64,000 bases of DNA from Streptococcus intermedius SK54 = ATCC 27335 (GTDB lineage: Bacteria; Bacillota; Bacilli; Lactobacillales; Streptococcaceae), in NCBI RefSeq assembly GCF_000413475.1, contig NZ_ATFK01000007.1:1-64000 (forward strand). The letters run 5' to 3'. The notes under the pieces were generated by a model that did not search any database, was not told the origin of the DNA, and was given only the letters and a program-made list of their open reading frames with translations. Below, in pieces: positions 55,114 through 63,895 of this stretch (position 1 is the first letter of the stretch; every line of letters starts with the position of its first letter). A program made the translations under genes and the position numbers.

Positions 55114-56382
55114 TTATAATACAGAATCAGGTTGTTTGTCCAGCATACGAAGGAATGGATACCAGATAAGACCTACAATGACCATATCCACCAATTGAAG
55201 AATACCTCCTAAAATAGAATTGGTTGCTAGTATTCCGCTAAAGAATATGGGCACTGTCCAAGGAACTGCCACTCCTGTTGGAGCCGGAACAATCCCCAAG
55301 GTCATCACAATATAGTTAAATGCAGTAACAATAATTGGTGCCAAGACCCACGGAATCAAAATAGTCGCATTCAACACGATTGGCAAACCAAAGATAACTG
55401 GTTCGTTAACATTGAAAATTCCAGCACCTAATGCCAAGCGACCCACGTTCTTATACATTTTCTTTTTCAGAACAAAAGCCATAATGATGACAACTGCTAA
55501 GGTCATACCTGAACCACCAAGTCCTACAGTAAATGTTTCCATAAACGATTTTGAAATGATATTCGGTAAATGCTTGCCGGCTTGATAAGCTTCCAAATTG
55601 TCCAACATCAAGGTATTCCAAATAGGATCCATGACAGAATTGACAAGAGTTTGTCCATGAAGCCCAAAGAACCATAAAAATTGCACAAAGAAGATTGCAA
55701 GCAAAGTTGCCCAGATACTGCGCCCCAATCCAACCAATGGTATTTGAATAACCTTGTAAATAATATCATGAAGATTTGCATTTAAAAATCCTGTCAAACC
55801 AGCATTGACAAACAGGAACACCACTAGAGTTAACATGGCAGGAACTAAAGCCGCAAATGATTTGGCTACTGCAGGCGGAACGCTATCTGGCATTTTAATC
55901 TGCCAACCTTTTTTCGTCGCCCAGCAATAGATTTCTGCTGCTAAGAATGCAACAAGCATCCCGAGAAACATCCCTTTAGCTCCTAAACGATCTAAACTAA
56001 GAACCCCTGAAACCTTTGCTCCTTTATCCGTCATCGTGTAAAACGGTGTCAAAAGAAGGAAACTAGAAAAGGAAATAGCTCCACCAAAAATCCCTTCAAC
56101 TTCATAACTCTTAGACAAATAATAGCCAATACCAAACGTTACAAAAACTGTCATAATTGACATCGTTGCATTTTGTCCACTGCTAAATAGATTAGACAAA
56201 GTAGCTTTCGTTGCATCATTGAAAAACGGCAAATTGTTAAATACGACTACAATTGAGCCAAACATCGTTAATGGGAAGGAGAGCATAAAGGCATCCCGCA
56301 AAACAGTCAAATAACGATTGGCCGCGAGCTTGTTTGCCAATGGCAATAACTTATCACCGATTTGATCTAGAAACTTGTTCAT
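55114..56382 (-). CDS. PTS system EIIC component, cellobiose/lactose type
   Basis: About 422-residue sugar permease domain of the Lac/Cel family with about ten hydrophobic segments. Signature features: GSIVVVFNNLPF, FFGLHGQTLVNSVMDPIW and FNVNEPVIFGLPIVLN (phosphorylation-coupled core). No EIIA or EIIB gene is next to it, so those must come from another locus. ATG at 56382 is used; a TTG one codon earlier extends the frame. First gene of celB-gntR-manA. Confidence 0.92.
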   Translation of the reverse strand: MNKFLDQIGDKLLPLANKLAANRYLTVLRDAFMLSFPLTMFGSIVVVFNNLPFFNDATKATLSNLFSSGQNATMSIMTVFVTFGIGYYLSKSYEVEGIFGGAISFSSFLLLTPFYTMTDKGAKVSGVLSLDRLGAKGMFLGMLVAFLAAEIYCWATKKGWQIKMPDSVPPAVAKSFAALVPAMLTLVVFLFVNAGLTGFLNANLHDIIYKVIQIPLVGLGRSIWATLLAIFFVQFLWFFGLHGQTLVNSVMDPIWNTLMLDNLEAYQAGKHLPNIISKSFMETFTVGLGGSGMTLAVVIIMAFVLKKKMYKNVGRLALGAGIFNVNEPVIFGLPIVLNATILIPWVLAPIIVTAFNYIVMTLGIVPAPTGVAVPWTVPIFFSGILATNSILGGILQLVDMVIVGLIWYPFLRMLDKQPDSVL

Positions 56383-56415
56383 CAATTATCCCTCTTTTTC
56401 TTTTTTGATACTTTA

Positions 56416-56490
56416 ACTATACTATATTCTTCAAAAAATGTCTATACTTTTTAACAAAAAGATTGACTTTTTCTACAAAAGGTATAGAAT
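56416..56490. promoter_or_regulatory. Divergent promoters of EIIC and bglA with paired GntR-operator candidates
   Basis: Minus: TAGACA (56439-56444), 17 bases, TATAGT (56416-56421). Plus: TTGACT (56463-56468), 16 bases, TAGAAT (56485-56490). Inverted copies TCTATACTTTTT (56441-56452) and AAAAGGTATAGA (56477-56488) are 36 bases apart, one on each promoter. Confidence 0.68.
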
Positions 56491-56524
56491 TGTGTTGTAA
56501 AGATTTTTTAAAAGGAGAAAATAT

Positions 56525-57922
56525 ATGACATTTTTAACATTTCCAAAAGGCTTTTTCTGGGGAACTGCTTCCAGTGGGCCGCAAACAGAAGGTCGATTTG
56601 ACGGTGATGGAAAAGGAGAGAATATCTGGGACTATTGGTACAACAAAGAACCTGAAAAATTTTTCAACCATATTGGACCTGATAAAGCTTCCTATAATTA
56701 TCAGTATTACAAAGAAGATGTGCAACTAATGAAAGCAACTGGACACAATTCTTTCCGCACTTCTATCCAATGGAGTCGGCTAATCCCAGAAGGTGTTGGT
56801 GCTGTTAATCCACAAGCCGTAGATTTTTACAATTCATTCATTGATGAACTGATTACAAATGGAATTGAACCATTTATTAACTTATACCATTTTGACATGC
56901 CAATGGCACTACAAGCAAAAGGCGGTTGGCTTAATCGGGAAACGGTTGATGCTTATGTAAACTTTGCAAGAACCTGCTTTGACCTATTTGGTGACCGCGT
57001 CAAATATTGGTTCACTCACAATGAACCCATTGTTCCCGTCGAAGGTGGCTACCTCTACAATTTCCATTATCCAAATGAAGTCAACATGAAACACGCTGTA
57101 CAGGTGGCTTTTCACGAAATGCTCGCCAGCAGCTTAGCTGTCAGAGCCTATCACGAAAAGCAAGATGGTAAAATTGGGATTATCCTCAACTTAACCCCAA
57201 GCTATCCGCGTGATGAGAATAATCCTGAAGACGTCAAAGCTGCTCAAATTGCAGATGCTTTCTTTAATCGCTCTTTCTTAGATCCTGCCATCAAAGGCGA
57301 ATACCCTGCTGATTTGATTGCTCTTATTAAGGAACTAAATATGGTGCCAGAACACACAAATGAGGATTTAAAGACCATTAAAGAAAATACCATTGACTTG
57401 CTTGGTGTCAATTATTACCAGCCACGTCGAGTTCAAGCCAAAGAAAAACCTATTGATAAAAATCCGCAGAATCCTATGCCAGATGATTTCTTTGACTACT
57501 ATGATATGCCAGGAAAAAAAATGAACCCTTATCGCGGTTGGGAAATCTATGAAAAAGGAATCTACGACATTATGATGAATGTTCGTGATAACTATGGAAA
57601 TCTTCCTTGCTATATCTCAGAAAATGGTATGGGGGTTGAAGGTGAAGAACGTTACATCAACGCAAATGGTCAAATTGAAGATGAGTATCGTATCGAATTT
57701 GTCAAAAATCATCTTCGCTACCTTCATCAAGCTATCCACGAAGGAGCCAATTGCTTAGGATACCATATGTGGACTTGTATGGATAACTGGTCTTGGAATA
57801 ACGCCTATAAAAATCGCTATGGCCTCATTGCTGTTGACCTAGACAAACAAGGCAAGCGAACCATTAAAAAATCAGGTTATTTCTTTAAAGAACTGTCTGA
57901 CAAAAATGGTTTTGAAGACTAA
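56525..57922 (+). CDS. bglA: 6-phospho-beta-glucosidase, GH1
   Basis: 465-residue GH1 enzyme that cleaves phosphorylated beta-glucosides entering through the PTS. Acid/base Glu is in FTHNEPIVP (about 170) and the nucleophile Glu in YISENGMGVEG (about 367). The N-terminal FPKGFFWGTASSGPQTEG is the GH1 signature. AAAGGAGA precedes the ATG. Divergent from EIIC, likely under the same GntR regulator. Terminator follows. Confidence 0.93.
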   Translation: MTFLTFPKGFFWGTASSGPQTEGRFDGDGKGENIWDYWYNKEPEKFFNHIGPDKASYNYQYYKEDVQLMKATGHNSFRTSIQWSRLIPEGVGAVNPQAVDFYNSFIDELITNGIEPFINLYHFDMPMALQAKGGWLNRETVDAYVNFARTCFDLFGDRVKYWFTHNEPIVPVEGGYLYNFHYPNEVNMKHAVQVAFHEMLASSLAVRAYHEKQDGKIGIILNLTPSYPRDENNPEDVKAAQIADAFFNRSFLDPAIKGEYPADLIALIKELNMVPEHTNEDLKTIKENTIDLLGVNYYQPRRVQAKEKPIDKNPQNPMPDDFFDYYDMPGKKMNPYRGWEIYEKGIYDIMMNVRDNYGNLPCYISENGMGVEGEERYINANGQIEDEYRIEFVKNHLRYLHQAIHEGANCLGYHMWTCMDNWSWNNAYKNRYGLIAVDLDKQGKRTIKKSGYFFKELSDKNGFED

Positions 57923-57931
57923 CGAGTTGAT

Positions 57932-57983
57932 AATAGCAGAAAAAGCTGGTACAAAATGTACTCAGCTTCTTTTGCTATTTTTT
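57932..57983 (+). terminator. Terminator of bglA
   Basis: AATAGCA (57932-57938) and TGCTATT (57973-57979) with inner AAAAGCTG/CAGCTT pairing, then a T-run. Confidence 0.82.
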
Positions 57984-58000
57984 ACCTGACTGACAAAGTT

Positions 58001-58093
58001 ATGATCCTTGAAACAGGAAATTTAACGGTTAAAATTCCTATCACAACTATCTACGGAGAGAGCATTCTACTCAATCTCCCAATATTTTTTTAA
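58001..58093 (+). pseudogene. Possible remnant of a family 2 glycosyltransferase C-terminus
   Basis: Plus frame of 30 codons including LTVKIPITTIYGES, which resembles the conserved KEIPIxTIYIEEN stretch near the end of GtrB-like glycosyltransferases. It overlaps the cupin 3' end on the other strand. No ribosome-binding site and no upstream domain; probably a fossil or chance similarity. Confidence 0.3.
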
Positions 58094-58484
58094 CGAATTC
58101 TTCACAATCGCATTTATCATTCTTTATGATATCAGCTTGGCTAACTCCTTGAGGAACAAATCGAAACACTATAAAAGAGGCTGATGTGCGATTTCTATTC
58201 ACCAGTCGATGAATGCTATTTTTAACACGTAGGACATCGCCTTGTTTCACTTCTGCTCTTTCTAATGTCGCATTTTCTATTGTCTCTATAGATATTTTTC
58301 CACTAGTAACGACAATCACTTCTTCAACCTGTTGGTGGCGATGCCAATCTTGAATACTCCCTGGTGGGATCTTGTTTGTATGTACTTCAAATTCTGGGTA
58401 TAAAAAATATTGGACTTCTGTTCCATTTTTCTTAACTCGAGAAAGAGCTTCTTTACTGTTTCTGATTTCAATTTCTTGTTCCAT
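58071..58484 (-). CDS. Single-domain cupin protein
   Basis: About 137-residue cupin. The metal motif is seen in PPGSIQDWHRHQQVEEVIVV (HxH...E) and GDVLRVKNSIHRLVN (His). Possible sugar-binding or small-molecule enzyme or sensor; no substrate indicated. Start at ATG 58484 preceded by GGAGG; an upstream ATG at 58502 lies within the neighbouring terminator. A C-terminal Cys-Asp-Cys motif is of unknown use. Confidence 0.78.
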   Translation of the reverse strand: MEQEIEIRNSKEALSRVKKNGTEVQYFLYPEFEVHTNKIPPGSIQDWHRHQQVEEVIVVTSGKISIETIENATLERAEVKQGDVLRVKNSIHRLVNRNRTSASFIVFRFVPQGVSQADIIKNDKCDCEEFVKKILGD

Positions 58485-58503
58485 TATTTTCCTCCGCATC
58501 AAA

Positions 58504-58537
58504 AACTCTTTCCAGTCAAAGTTTGACTAGAAAGAGT
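58504..58537 (-). terminator. Terminator of the ABC exporter operon
   Basis: ACTCTTTC (58505-58512) with GAAAGAGT (58530-58537) and inner GTCAAA/TTTGAC; U-run on the minus strand. Confidence 0.85.
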
Positions 58538-58568
58538 CTCTATTGCAATTTATCGTTTGTCGTTTCCT

Positions 58569-60329
58569 TTACGCATACTCTGCCTCTTCATCGAATTGAC
58601 TATTGTAAAGATCAGCATAGAAGCCATTTTCTTCCATCAATTGATTGTGATTTCCTTGTTCAATGATATTACCATCACGCATGACCAAAATCAAATCAGC
58701 ATTACGAATGGTCGACAAGCGGTGAGCAATGACGAAAGAAGTCCTTCCCTCCATCAACTTATCCATCGCTTTTTGGATCAATTCTTCTGTCCGCGTATCA
58801 ACAGATGAAGTCGCTTCATCCAAGATAAGTAAGGGAGCATCCTTAAGAAGTGCACGCGCGATAGTTAGCAATTGCTTTTGCCCAACAGAAAGACTGACTG
58901 TGTCATCCAACACTGTATCGTATCCTTTTGGCAAAGTCTTGATAAAGTGATGAACCCCGACAGCTTTAGTCGCTGCCACAACCGCTTCATCAGAAATATT
59001 CTTCTGATTGTAAATCAAATTTTCTTTAATCGTTCCCTCAAATAACCAAGTGTCTTGAAGGACCATTGAGAAAGCATCATGCACTTCAGAACGTTTCATC
59101 TGCTTGGTATCAACACCATCAATAGTAATCCGCCCTTTTTCAATTTCATAAAATTTCATCAACAGATTGACAATCGTCGTTTTCCCAGCACCGGTCGGAC
59201 CAACAATAGCAATCTTTTGGCCGGCTTTTGCCTTGGCAGAAAAATCATGAATAATTGTTCGATCCGGATTGTAGCCAAAGAATACATTATCAAAGGTAAC
59301 ATCACCCTTTAAAGTTGCGAGCTGTTGAGACTTGTGCTCATCGTTTTCCATTTCCAGCTCTGCTAAAAACTCAAATACACGCCCCATAGCAGCACTAGCT
59401 TGTTGAAGAGTGGTAATCCCTTGTGCAATTTGGGACAATGGTTGAGAAAAAGTCCGTACATATACCATAAAGGCAACAATCGTCCCCATCGTGACATCAC
59501 CATTCAATGCCATGCTCGCTCCAACCAATACGACCATAACATAACCGAAGTTCCCTGTAAATATCATTAACGGCATCATAATCCCAGAAATAAATTGGGA
59601 CTTCCACATACTGTTATAAAGCTTCGTATTAAGCATTTGAAAGGCTTTTTTTGATTCCTCAGTAGCATTGTAGCTGACAATGACATTGTGACCAGAATAC
59701 ATCTCTTCCACATATCCATTGACACTAGCAAGATTCTCTTGTTGTGCACGGAAAAACCGTTGTGATTTGCCCATAATCAACGCAACAAAGACAAAACCAA
59801 TCAAAACCGATCCAATCGTTACAAAGGATAGAACCACGTTGTTATAAAACATCATAAAGAGAACAGCAATGAGAAGCAAACTTGATGAAATCACTGTTCC
59901 TAAACTTTGGTTCAGAGATTGTCCAACAGTATCCACGTCATTAGTGACTCGTGAAAGAGTGTCCCCTTGCGAATGACTATCAAAATACCGCAAGGGTAAT
60001 TTATTAATTTTCTCCGCAATGGCTGTCCGTAAACGTTTTGAAAAATGCTGAACGACGGACGAAATAATAAAGGATTGCATATAATTTAATACAGCACCCA
60101 CCACATATAAAACTGCTAAGAAAAGAGCAATATTAGAGATAGCCTTTAGATCAATCCGACTTCTCATTCCTTCTGTGATGAGATTGGTAATTTCTTTTAA
60201 TTTGACCGGACCATAAACCGTGATAACACTAGATAGTATTACTCCCACAAACGCAACGAGCAAGGGAAACTGGAATCCTTTGATATAGGGTTTCACTTGG
60301 CTAAATAAAGATGATTTTTTATTTTCCAT
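58569..60329 (-). CDS. Multidrug ABC exporter half-transporter (second subunit)
   Basis: About 586-residue half-transporter: six-helix membrane domain (about 20-310), then ATPase. Walker A GPTGAGKTT, Walker B LLILDEATSS with the catalytic Glu. The signature reads SVGQKQ instead of SGGQ, so this subunit carries the altered signature of a heterodimer. Start at ATG 60329 after GGAGG; overlaps the first subunit by 11 bases. Partner encoded by the preceding gene. Likely exports drugs or lipophilic compounds (EfrAB/PatAB class). Confidence 0.9.
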   Translation of the reverse strand: MENKKSSLFSQVKPYIKGFQFPLLVAFVGVILSSVITVYGPVKLKEITNLITEGMRSRIDLKAISNIALFLAVLYVVGAVLNYMQSFIISSVVQHFSKRLRTAIAEKINKLPLRYFDSHSQGDTLSRVTNDVDTVGQSLNQSLGTVISSSLLLIAVLFMMFYNNVVLSFVTIGSVLIGFVFVALIMGKSQRFFRAQQENLASVNGYVEEMYSGHNVIVSYNATEESKKAFQMLNTKLYNSMWKSQFISGIMMPLMIFTGNFGYVMVVLVGASMALNGDVTMGTIVAFMVYVRTFSQPLSQIAQGITTLQQASAAMGRVFEFLAELEMENDEHKSQQLATLKGDVTFDNVFFGYNPDRTIIHDFSAKAKAGQKIAIVGPTGAGKTTIVNLLMKFYEIEKGRITIDGVDTKQMKRSEVHDAFSMVLQDTWLFEGTIKENLIYNQKNISDEAVVAATKAVGVHHFIKTLPKGYDTVLDDTVSLSVGQKQLLTIARALLKDAPLLILDEATSSVDTRTEELIQKAMDKLMEGRTSFVIAHRLSTIRNADLILVMRDGNIIEQGNHNQLMEENGFYADLYNSQFDEEAEYA

Positions 60330-62085
60330 TTTCCAATTCCTCCTTTGATAATTGTGAGTAAGCAATTTCTTGATAAACTTCGTTGGTCTCTAGTAGCTCT
60401 TTGTGAGTCCCTTGCCCAACAACCTTCCCTTTATCCAACACCAAGATCTGATCAGCATCCATGATCGTTGAAATCCGCTGAGCTACAATCAATCTGGTTG
60501 TAGCTTTCACTTTTTTCGCCAATTCTTCTCGCAAAATACGGTCTGTTTTATAGTCCAGTGCTGAAAATGAATCGTCAAAAATCAGAATTTCAGGTTTCCT
60601 AGCAAGTGCACGCGCAATCGCCAACCGCTGTTTTTGACCACCAGAGAAATTGGTTCCGCTTTGTGCAACCTCTGAGTGTAGACCACCTTCTTTTTCTTCA
60701 ACAAATGATTTCGCTTGTGCCAAGTCCAACGCAGACCACATTTTTTCATCATCCAATGGACTTTCATTGCTTTGTCCAAAGTCTAAATTACTCTTTATAT
60801 CACCAGAAAAGAGAACAGCTTTTTGTGGAATGTAGCCAATTTTATTATGCAAATCTTCCAACTGATAATCTTTTACATTCACGCCATCTACTAAAATTCT
60901 TCCTTCTGTCACATCATAGAAACGAGGAATTAAACTAATTAGGGTTGATTTCCCAGAACCAGTTGATCCGATGAAAGCCACCGTTTCGCCCGCTTTAGCC
61001 GTAAAGCTAACATGTTCAATGACTGCCTCAGAGTTTTTAGTATAGCGGAAAGAAACATTGTCAAATACCACTTCACCTTTGATATCTTTAGCTGTTTTTG
61101 CTTGCATTGGAGATTCAATCGTTGAATGCAAATCAAGTACCTCATTAATCCGCCCCGCAGACACCAAGGTACGAGGAAGAACGATAAACAGAGCAGCCAT
61201 GAGCATGAAGCCCATTACGACCTGCATAGCATAGGACATAAAGACAACCATGTCGCTAAAGATTGGCAAGCGTTCTGATAAAGCTGCATCTTGAATCAAG
61301 TAAGCACCAATCCAGTATATTGCCAAGGTCAAACCACTCGAAATCCCCATCATAATCGGATTTAAAATCGCCATGAGCCGATTAACAAAGAGATTCAACC
61401 GAGTCACTTCATCATTTGCCCCTGCAAATTTATCATCTTGATAGTCTTCAGCATTGTAAGCCCGAACAACACGAAGCCCTGTTAGACTTTCACGCGTAAT
61501 ACTATTTAACTTATCAGTCAATCGTTGAATAACAGATTGCTTTGGAAAAGCCAACGTCATCAAAACTGTCGTCATGATCATATTCACAATAACTGCGACA
61601 ATAACTGCCCATAGCCAGTATTCTGATTTTCCAATGATTTTTGTAATCGCCCAAATCGCCATAATCGGCCCACGAGTCACGACTTGCAAGCCCATAGTAA
61701 TCATAAGCTGAATTTGCGTAAGATCATTGGTTGTCCGCGTTAAAAGACTTGGAATAGAAAATCTCTTAATCTCAGCATCTGAATAATCCAGTACACGATT
61801 GAAAATATCTGAGCGCAAGCTCGTTGTAAAGCTAGCTGCCAATCTAGCCGCAATAAAACCAACGACCACAGCACTGAGAAAACTAGCAAATGACAATCCA
61901 ATCATTTTCAAGCCCGGATTCCACAAATCAGAAATAACTGTTCCTCTCGTCTGTAGGAGTTCCGTAATTTTTGAAATATAGGTTGGAACCTCTAAGTCCA
62001 AGTAAACTGCCAAACAAGTAAATAAGATACTGATGATAATCATCCCTACTTCTTTAACAGTTAAACGTTTAAACAATTTAACCAT
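60319..62085 (-). CDS. Multidrug ABC exporter half-transporter (first subunit)
   Basis: 588-residue half-transporter with six membrane helices (about 15-310) and an ATPase: Walker A GSTGSGKST, intact signature FSGGQKQR. Walker B is ILIFDDSFSALD, with Asp in place of the catalytic Glu. Together with the altered signature in the other subunit this makes one degenerate ATP site, the hallmark of heterodimeric exporters. It overlaps the MarR gene end by 8 bases. Confidence 0.9.
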   Translation of the reverse strand: MVKLFKRLTVKEVGMIIISILFTCLAVYLDLEVPTYISKITELLQTRGTVISDLWNPGLKMIGLSFASFLSAVVVGFIAARLAASFTTSLRSDIFNRVLDYSDAEIKRFSIPSLLTRTTNDLTQIQLMITMGLQVVTRGPIMAIWAITKIIGKSEYWLWAVIVAVIVNMIMTTVLMTLAFPKQSVIQRLTDKLNSITRESLTGLRVVRAYNAEDYQDDKFAGANDEVTRLNLFVNRLMAILNPIMMGISSGLTLAIYWIGAYLIQDAALSERLPIFSDMVVFMSYAMQVVMGFMLMAALFIVLPRTLVSAGRINEVLDLHSTIESPMQAKTAKDIKGEVVFDNVSFRYTKNSEAVIEHVSFTAKAGETVAFIGSTGSGKSTLISLIPRFYDVTEGRILVDGVNVKDYQLEDLHNKIGYIPQKAVLFSGDIKSNLDFGQSNESPLDDEKMWSALDLAQAKSFVEEKEGGLHSEVAQSGTNFSGGQKQRLAIARALARKPEILIFDDSFSALDYKTDRILREELAKKVKATTRLIVAQRISTIMDADQILVLDKGKVVGQGTHKELLETNEVYQEIAYSQLSKEELENGK

Positions 62086-62536
62086 TCGCTTCTCCTTTTT
62101 CTAATTTTTCAATATTCTGGTAAAATTTTCCCATTACCTGAAAAAAAGTCACCAAATCTTCTTCTGAAATGCCAGTCAATAAGCAGCGATCCATCTCATC
62201 AAAGAAATCCCGAATTTTATTCATGCGCTCTTTTGATTCTGATGTCAAACGAATAATCTTAGCGCGTTTATCTGCTTCACTCACTTCCAGATAAATCAAG
62301 CCATTTTTAACCATTCGCTTCATTAAATTACTAGCAACTGACTTGGTAATTCCCAACTCCTGCTCAATATCTTTAATAAAGGTCATCTTGCCACAATCTT
62401 CTCGGTGATTCACAAAATGCAATACTTGCCCTTGTGGACCCGCCATAAATTCAATCCCTCGCTCTTTAGCAATTTTTTGAATCATCAGATGCGTCTTTCG
62501 TCCAAATCGCTTGAATTCCAATAATGGTTTTTCCAT
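62078..62536 (-). CDS. MarR family transcriptional regulator
   Basis: 152-residue winged-helix regulator: recognition helix region GITKSVASNLMKRMVKNGLIYLEVSEADKRAKII (wing). N- and C-terminal helices form the dimer interface. First gene of the marR-ABC-ABC operon, likely repressing it and releasing on binding a drug or metabolite. Three dyads around the promoter (62555-62640) are probable operators. AAAGGA precedes the ATG. Confidence 0.92.
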   Translation of the reverse strand: MEKPLLEFKRFGRKTHLMIQKIAKERGIEFMAGPQGQVLHFVNHREDCGKMTFIKDIEQELGITKSVASNLMKRMVKNGLIYLEVSEADKRAKIIRLTSESKERMNKIRDFFDEMDRCLLTGISEEDLVTFFQVMGKFYQNIEKLEKGEANG

Positions 62537-62554
62537 TTTGACGTCCTTTCAATT

Positions 62555-62640
62555 AGTTCTCCAGAGAACCAATTAGTTTTCATGGGAACTATTTTACTAC
62601 AATTCAAATGAATGTCAAGCAATAAGTTTCTATGAGAACT
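62555..62640 (-). promoter_or_regulatory. marR-ABC promoter with three operator-like dyads
   Basis: Minus strand TTGACA (62613-62618), 16 bases, TAAAAT (62591-62596). Dyads: AGTTCTCCAGAGAACC (62555-62570, containing the perfect palindrome GTTCTC-CA-GAGAAC), AGTTTTCATGGGAACT (62575-62590), AGTTTCTATGAGAACT (62625-62640). The second abuts the -10, the third lies just upstream of -35, and the first two are 20 bases apart. Confidence 0.78.
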
Positions 62641-62657
62641 ATTTTTATTAAAATAAA

Positions 62658-62685
62658 ATAGCTGACCAAAAATTAAGCCAGCTAT
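62658..62685 (-). terminator. Terminator of the OYE-family gene
   Basis: ATAGCTG (62658-62664) pairs with CAGCTAT (62679-62685), followed by U-rich sequence on the minus strand. Confidence 0.78.
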
Positions 62686-62707
62686 CCTTATTTTTTATAT
62701 AAGACGT

Positions 62708-63895
62708 TTACTTTTCAGCTCTGTCATATTTTCCAGTATGAAGCTCTGTGATACTATCATGCCCTGGCAACTCTGGTAAACCTAAAGAATCCTCACGAGT
62801 AAAGGCTTCACGCAAACCAGATGTCCAGGCGGTTTGCTCTAGTTGTTCTGGACTAATTTGGTGTACAATTTCATTGCCACGACCTTCTTTTATCTTTTGC
62901 CCAAACAATGGATCAATCAATGTTCCGCGACCAACTGCAATCAAATCAGTCGGAGTCTGTGCAATCGCATCCTGCGCTTCTTCCTCGCTAAAGACACCAC
63001 CAACAATAATTAGCTTAGTTTGATTATCTAGAATTGATTTAAAATGCTCAGCATAAGTCCGATCAGAGCCAACAGGTTTTGACGCATATCCTTCCCAGAG
63101 CGACAGATGAATGTAATCCAACTCATATTTGATGACTTCTCGAATCAAGGCTTGGGCTTCTCTGTAACTATAACCGACCTCATCTCCGTGAATTTCTTCA
63201 GGACTGATCCGATAGCCTACGATAAAATCTTTTGGTGCATATTCTTCTACTACTCGTTTCACTTCTTTTACGACCGCAAGAGGAAAAGCCATGCGTTTTT
63301 CTAAAGAACCGCCCCATTTATCCTCACGCACATTTGAGAAACTTGAAAAAAATTGCTGCAAGAGATAATGATTTGCGCCATGAATTTCCACTCCTGAAAA
63401 ACCAGCTTCAATAGCACGCTTAGTGGCACGTCCAAAATCTTTAATAATTCCTTCAATCTCAGCATTCGTCATTTCACGAACTGGATAAGACAAAAATGAA
63501 AAATCAAGAGCACTGGGTGCCAAAACCTCCTCACCTTTAACAGCGCGACCAGAAGCTTCGCGACCACCATGATGAATCTGTAAAATAGCTTTGTTGCCAT
63601 TTTTCTGCAAGGCTGCCGCAATCTTTTTAGCTCCCTCTAGATGCTCATCGGAGTAAATTCCTAATTGTTCAGGATAACCTGGTCTAGAGCAAGGCCCACC
63701 TGACTCACTCACATAATGGTATTCAGCAATCAATAATCCTGCAGCTTGCGAACGAGCATGATAATAACGCAAGGTATCATCAGACACAAAACCACCTTTC
63801 AAACCACTAAAGGTTAGCATTGGTGGCATAACCAAACGACTAGAGAGCTGAGCACCATGACGGAATTGAACCGTATCTATAAGACTTTTTGACAT
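62708..63895 (-). CDS. Old yellow enzyme family NADH-dependent flavin oxidoreductase
   Basis: 395-residue FMN TIM-barrel. The N-terminus has RLVMPPMLTFSGLKGG. LQIHHGGREA, HGANHYLLQQFFSSFSNVREDKWGGSLEKR (active-site His and the strongly conserved R-x-D-x-W-G-G-S) and VGRGTLIDP (FMN phosphate) are present. Such enzymes reduce activated C=C bonds; the natural substrate is not clear. A good ribosome-binding site (AGGAGG) precedes ATG 63895. Upstream bases to 64000 hold no further gene. Confidence 0.9.
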   Translation of the reverse strand: MSKSLIDTVQFRHGAQLSSRLVMPPMLTFSGLKGGFVSDDTLRYYHARSQAAGLLIAEYHYVSESGGPCSRPGYPEQLGIYSDEHLEGAKKIAAALQKNGNKAILQIHHGGREASGRAVKGEEVLAPSALDFSFLSYPVREMTNAEIEGIIKDFGRATKRAIEAGFSGVEIHGANHYLLQQFFSSFSNVREDKWGGSLEKRMAFPLAVVKEVKRVVEEYAPKDFIVGYRISPEEIHGDEVGYSYREAQALIREVIKYELDYIHLSLWEGYASKPVGSDRTYAEHFKSILDNQTKLIIVGGVFSEEEAQDAIAQTPTDLIAVGRGTLIDPLFGQKIKEGRGNEIVHQISPEQLEQTAWTSGLREAFTREDSLGLPELPGHDSITELHTGKYDRAEK

